This document shows, in pieces, positions 42,301-45,037 of a stretch of 45,037 nucleotides of DNA. The stretch covers positions 1-45,037 of the forward strand of contig JAFTEU010000069.1 of NCBI GenBank assembly GCA_017453505.1, given 5' to 3'. Made by a program: the position numbers and the translations under genes. The number at the start of each line of letters is the position of its first letter. The stretch's first letter is position 1. The notes beneath the pieces were generated by a model. That model searched no databases, was not told the DNA's origin, and was given only the letters and a program-made list of their open reading frames with translations. This DNA is from Muribaculaceae bacterium (GTDB taxonomy: Bacteria > Bacteroidota > Bacteroidia > Bacteroidales > Muribaculaceae).

Positions 42301-44598
42301 GTAACCTCTGATGCTAGCGAGTCTAACTTCGACAGCACTAAGGGCATCCACTATGGAACTGGCAGTGCTTCGGTAAGCTATATCCAATTGTCGACCAGCA
42401 GCATTCCTGGCACTATTAAGAAGGTTGTCGTTAATGCTTCAACAGCTAGTGGTGTTACCGCTACTGCTAGTGTCACTGTAGGAGGCAATGCATTCGGTAC
42501 GGCACAAAGTCTTTCAACTACTGCAACCGACTACACCTTTGAAGGTAATGCTAGTGGCCAAATCGTTGTAAGAATTGCCAAAGCCTCATCTGCAACGAAA
42601 GCCCTCTACTGCAAGTCGATTGCGGTAACCTATGAGACCGAGAGTGGCAGCGAGGAGACCACAACGGCTAACCTGACCGTTTGCGATGCCAACTACCTTG
42701 CTGGTGCACTGCCAGTTTATGGATATTTCCATGATGTCGCACAGCACAACCAGATGGTTTACCCTGCCAGCATGTTGACCGACATGGCAGGCAAGAAGAT
42801 CAAATCCATGACCTTCTATCCCACTACAGGCTGGGTTGATGCAGATGGCGATGGCCAGTATGATAGTGGTGAGACCACTTATTCGGGTATCAACTTCTAT
42901 GGTGGTTCCATCACCTTCAAGCTGGCTAACCTGTCGAGCGGTACCGCTGCATTTGCCGACGAAAATGCCACCTTGATCACTGGCACCATGACCCCTGTCA
43001 AGACGGTGACCCCGACAAGGAACACCAGTGCAACGACTTGGTTGATCGAGTTTGACCAGGAATTCACCTATAACGGTGGTGACCTGCTTATCGACATCAC
43101 CAGCACTGCAGGCACCTATGGCCACACAGCCTTCACCGTAGATGAAGCTGACGGTAATCGTGGCGTATGCACTTACACCTATAATGGCACAGCTGAAAAC
43201 TTCGGCCTCGATTACCTGCCCAAGGTGACCTTCGCCTATGAGACTGAGGGTGGCGCCGCTCCCGCTGTGGAGGGTGGCCTGCTGCGCATGCACCTGCTGA
43301 TGGTTGACCAGTTGAAGGAGGAGATTCCCACCGACAACAGCCATCCCGATGCCTACGGCTACGTGCTCCGCTTTGAGCCCAACGGTCCCGAGGGCGAGGG
43401 CAAGAAGCAGAGTGGTACCGTCAAGGTTGACATCGAGAAAACCGATGCCCAGCCCAACGGCTACTACACCGTCAATGAGATCAACAACGACAAGAACATC
43501 GACACCACGCTGTTGACCATGAACGTGCTCGATGCTCAGGTCAAGATGAACCTGAACGACGAGAACCCCAATGTTCTGTACTTCCAAATGCAGGGTGCCG
43601 CCAAGAACAACATTCCTGACACCTACCTGACGCAGCTGCAGTACATGAAGAACGTGCGCAAGTATGAGGAGATGCTCGAGGGCTCGGCCCACAAGGGCGA
43701 GCAGTATGAAGCCGACAAGGTTCACTACTACTTCAACGAGGCAAAGCCTGAGGTTGGTTCTTACGACCAAGAGTACAAGGCCTATGCTCCCTCTGTATCG
43801 ACTTGGGGTATCAGCCGCCGCTACTACGAGGCCGACGGTCTTGACAACACCTATGGCGCTCCCGTCTGGAAGACCGCAGTCGGTAATGTCACCGTGGGCA
43901 CCTGTGAGGCTCAGCTGCAGGTTGGCAGCAACAACCAGCCCAACCCGGCTACGACCTGGGAGGTTGATGGTCAGAAGTATGGCCTCTACTTCCTGAGTGT
44001 CACTGCCCAGGGTTACCTGCCCAACCCGGAGGTATCCAACATCGACTATGAGCCCTACATGTTCCGCGTGTTCGTTGAGAACGAGGGTGGCCTGCGCAAC
44101 TTTGCTCAGTCTGAGGACGGTACCCACCTGGTGGATGCCGGTGCCATCACTGGCCAGTACTGGCTGGGTGACTTCGACATCAACAGCAACACCTGGAGTG
44201 CCAGTGACCTGCAGTTCACCAAGGGCATCAGCAACGACAGGCCCAGCGACACCAACCCCGGTTGGACTGGTAACCTGAAGTTCGGTGCACCTGTGAACAT
44301 GTCAACCGACGACTTGAAGGTTTACGTACGCTTCTACTACATGGTCAAGGGCTGGAACGCCAACAGCATGTCGCTGCGCGCTGGTCAAGGTGAAGCCCGT
44401 CCCGGTAATGGTGCTGAGGGCGAAGGTGAAGCCGGAATCGGCACTGGCGTGTATGACCTGCACTACCAGAGCGAGATCGTCGATCAGACCTTCATCAACT
44501 CACTGGGTATGCAGTCGAGTGAGCCGTTCAGCGGTGTGAACATCGTTGTGACGCGCTACAGTGACGGCACGACCCGCACGACGAAGGTGATTCGTTAA
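39364..44598 (+). CDS. giant secreted modular protein with T9SS-like C-terminal end, 1744 aa
   Basis: Signal peptide residues 1-24 (MKKKLTTLMFGLLLAVGWTS, ending ASAQ). Two related beta-rich modules occur at about 196-319 (IKSIKVMSDNTVITEYDIDE ... TISYGTTSSNYTWS) and 838-949 (FKSITVKNGNSTVASWNADS ... DITATAAGTTYTWT). A further domain (about 955-1100, TLTFTAACGGSGTADDGAAW) and another jelly-roll-like one (about 1105-1300) follow. The last 30 residues, SSEPFSGVNIVVTRYSDGTTRTTKVIR, look like the end of a type IX secretion C-terminal domain, so it is probably a cell-surface protein. The ATG at 39364 is used; a GTG at 39355 is less likely. No enzyme motif was found. Function unknown; adhesion or substrate binding is a guess. 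Confidence 0.8.
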   Translation: MKKKLTTLMFGLLLAVGWTSSASAQALGPSAAERFKFKPTVEQKDYTVAKEASVKAPDQLKAKAMPMITGTIANAPRRAADDKMKCITGEDAAKLTYTWTDAQGTVHENTPATEEATEPEQMYELLRFVYSNPAFPGPYYSAYKADGTTREDPVYYGGIAGGWNIGTNYSALGDITINIAHNYSGYFTRTYYEVLIKSIKVMSDNTVITEYDIDEANGTNTTDWTVNGSIGYSADNEFAFVTVDTQGNVTGIASGGSFTIPASLLTGYGNVQVVIEARSAENYYAGTISVNGSSQTISYGTTSSNYTWSVAASSTLAPDGTFKPTEEGYTALVVSLFDDATMMQEPSDYSGSCEFTTKEEVINYFKTRVKSIKLLTDGVRIGSEDDKSSGTVFSCDGTYNKFFFLGKGQARKKAPRILERIASSSWNWPSYTGEEVAFKEMFEEFSPTSGDEGSQIKDFYSKMNEGNVYDVVHDCASVIQNGHQFSMSGNDGKTSYAMTGLNFFIPDYRLLWWSTSQTYNNRTYTVDGRDMNAYESTNTTTGDHGSAFVNANTTYSYFSAYYAQYNQAHAPKVGIYRITLDATATQVAQIYAPGNRNYAVTLTWVSSLDEMSGHKVPQTYTVYYFDENGNRQHLVVEGVTTTDGQTGETTLTYYVEQHEHSYTIDYIVEGSPDDTEHPQFVAVSNIDGVVIPGWDDFVGLELDHHESDFVVADMANWYRNFLAVVNEDLYNGLTVSAVTGADGGTPMSTFNLYRYNYKGTQASGAETKIATLELFNATPTKVDYRVTYVEDENQRQEILEGEAGKYSRQAMSIPDEGEIRVRGNGDLVIWPNNYYVNFKSITVKNGNSTVASWNADSYTDLPNGWKVSPGSKWEEFSYKGDKVGYMEGGGYIYIPNMLNQYNNLSVEIQAYGEASNVKRIAVNDQSKDITATAAGTTYTWTSPNPNAAPKRATERGTSTLTFTAACGGSGTADDGAAWTVTSDASESNFDSTKGIHYGTGSASVSYIQLSTSSIPGTIKKVVVNASTASGVTATASVTVGGNAFGTAQSLSTTATDYTFEGNASGQIVVRIAKASSATKALYCKSIAVTYETESGSEETTTANLTVCDANYLAGALPVYGYFHDVAQHNQMVYPASMLTDMAGKKIKSMTFYPTTGWVDADGDGQYDSGETTYSGINFYGGSITFKLANLSSGTAAFADENATLITGTMTPVKTVTPTRNTSATTWLIEFDQEFTYNGGDLLIDITSTAGTYGHTAFTVDEADGNRGVCTYTYNGTAENFGLDYLPKVTFAYETEGGAAPAVEGGLLRMHLLMVDQLKEEIPTDNSHPDAYGYVLRFEPNGPEGEGKKQSGTVKVDIEKTDAQPNGYYTVNEINNDKNIDTTLLTMNVLDAQVKMNLNDENPNVLYFQMQGAAKNNIPDTYLTQLQYMKNVRKYEEMLEGSAHKGEQYEADKVHYYFNEAKPEVGSYDQEYKAYAPSVSTWGISRRYYEADGLDNTYGAPVWKTAVGNVTVGTCEAQLQVGSNNQPNPATTWEVDGQKYGLYFLSVTAQGYLPNPEVSNIDYEPYMFRVFVENEGGLRNFAQSEDGTHLVDAGAITGQYWLGDFDINSNTWSASDLQFTKGISNDRPSDTNPGWTGNLKFGAPVNMSTDDLKVYVRFYYMVKGWNANSMSLRAGQGEARPGNGAEGEGEAGIGTGVYDLHYQSEIVDQTFINSLGMQSSEPFSGVNIVVTRYSDGTTRTTKVIR

Positions 44599-44612
44599 TT
44601 AGTTTTCAGTTG

Positions 44613-44662
44613 TCAGTTTTCAGTTGTCAGCAGGCTGACGCATTCTGATGACTGAAAACTGA
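44613..44662 (+). terminator. imperfect hairpin from TTTTCAGT repeats
   Basis: Arms 44613-44630 and 44645-44662 pair at 16 of 18 positions around a 14-nt loop. They are inverted copies of the CTGAAAACTGA repeat family. No U run follows, so it is more likely a repeat structure than a classical terminator. Confidence 0.4.
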
Positions 44663-44754
44663 CTGGAAACTGATTCAAGAACAAGAAGAAAGAAGTTAGT
44701 AATTTTTCATTTGAGAATAAAAACTTTTTTTCATAACCACAGTAAATAAACCTG

Positions 44755-44795
44755 CAAGGGGCCCGCTGCTAGAAGCGCGCCCCTTGTCTCTTTTT
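44755..44795 (+). terminator. rho-independent terminator of the large gene
   Basis: CAAGGGGC (44755-44762) pairs with GCCCCTTG (44779-44786) and is followed by TCTCTTTTT. It lies 157 bp after the stop of the 1744-aa gene. Confidence 0.8.
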
Positions 44796-44836
44796 AGGGG
44801 GGCAATGATATAGAAGCCCTGCCCAAACCCTGCGGG

Positions 44837-44927
44837 GCTAATGCGAATTACACGAATTTAACTAATTGAATGCGAATTTATTATAATATTCATTCGTGAA
44901 ATTCGTCTCATTCGCGAAATTAGCATT
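44837..44927. repeat. imperfect inverted repeat of GCGAATTxxACGAATT type
   Basis: GCTAATGCGAATTACACG (44837-44854) and its imperfect complement ending CGAAATTAGC (to 44924) face each other about 60 bp apart. No coding frame is seen between 44599 and the window end. Confidence 0.5.
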
Positions 44928-44941
44928 AAAAAACACTGACA

Positions 44942-44975
44942 GGGTCAACTTTTTTTATTAGGGTGTCCGGGGAAA
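44942..44975. repeat. copy of GTGTCCGGGGAAAG element
   Basis: GTCAACTTTTTTTATTA then GTGTCCGGGGAAAG matches 38671-38705. The window ends 62 bp further on, so the whole element cannot be judged. It could be an insertion-sequence end or an intergenic repeat. Confidence 0.5.
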
Positions 44976-45037
44976 GCATCGAAGACGCAAGCGGTTCGAA
45001 GAACCGATTTCTATGAGAAAGACCATGCAAGACCGTC

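Noticed and set aside
42586-44127. Open frame of 513 codons opposite the large secreted protein
   Set aside because: Antisense to an intact gene with signal peptide and C-terminal sorting-like end; no promoter or recognisable domain.

Overview
The window looks like a chromosomal segment of a gut-type Bacteroidota, order Bacteroidales (Muribaculaceae- or Prevotella-like; the family cannot be fixed from sequence alone). Evidence: promoters of the TAnnTTTG type with a TTG box about 20 bp upstream, few Shine-Dalgarno sites, paired TonB-type outer-membrane barrels, a Bacteroidota-type ParC, a C10 protease, dockerin-like C-termini, and a large secreted protein with a type IX secretion-like C-terminal end.

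Layout. (1) 1-6.9 kb is accessory DNA, all genes on the minus strand. Two operons (118-2687 and 2950-5150) start from a duplicated ~100-bp promoter block. They carry a Sel1-repeat protein, small membrane proteins, a YggL-like protein, an Imm11-like protein and unrecognised small proteins, which together resemble an immunity-gene island. A DUF5053 gene, an unlisted 50-aa gene behind a striking operator array, and a hicBA toxin-antitoxin pair follow. (2) 7.1-11.6 kb has two outer-membrane receptor-like barrels, one with a LytTR-like direct repeat upstream. (3) 11.8-14.7 kb has an mntA-hepT pair (HepT lacks its motif histidine), a LuxR-type regulator, a cytidylate-kinase-like protein and a secreted protein. 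(4) A 248-bp MITE-like element sits at 14.8-15.05 kb; half of a second copy opens the window. (5) 15.2-28.4 kb has a dockerin-bearing Omp28-like protein, tRNA-Pro, aspS, a NIF3-family gene, a zinc-ribbon coiled-coil protein, thymidine kinase, a small holin-like membrane protein, a YitT protein, a dockerin-bearing C10 protease and an MBOAT acyltransferase. (6) 28.5-32.0 kb is a three-gene cassette: unknown 380-aa protein, MoxR-type AAA+ ATPase and VWA protein with an eroded metallopeptidase motif. (7) 32.0-33.6 kb has an AAA/DUF234-type ATPase preceded by a 51-bp tandem repeat. (8) 33.7-38.6 kb has parC, a DUF3316 barrel and an S41 lipoprotein protease. (9) 38.6-39.4 kb is a 770-bp gene-free mosaic of repeats, followed by a 1744-aa secreted modular protein and more repeats.

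The most unusual material is the MoxR/VWA/unknown cassette, the duplicated promoter block in the putative immunity island, the HepT with a His-to-Leu change, the MITE-like elements (one supplies the C-terminus and stop of a gene), and families of short repeats that fill intergenic gaps and in two places appear to have been captured into the 5' ends of coding regions. All family assignments come from reading the sequence; no database search was possible.
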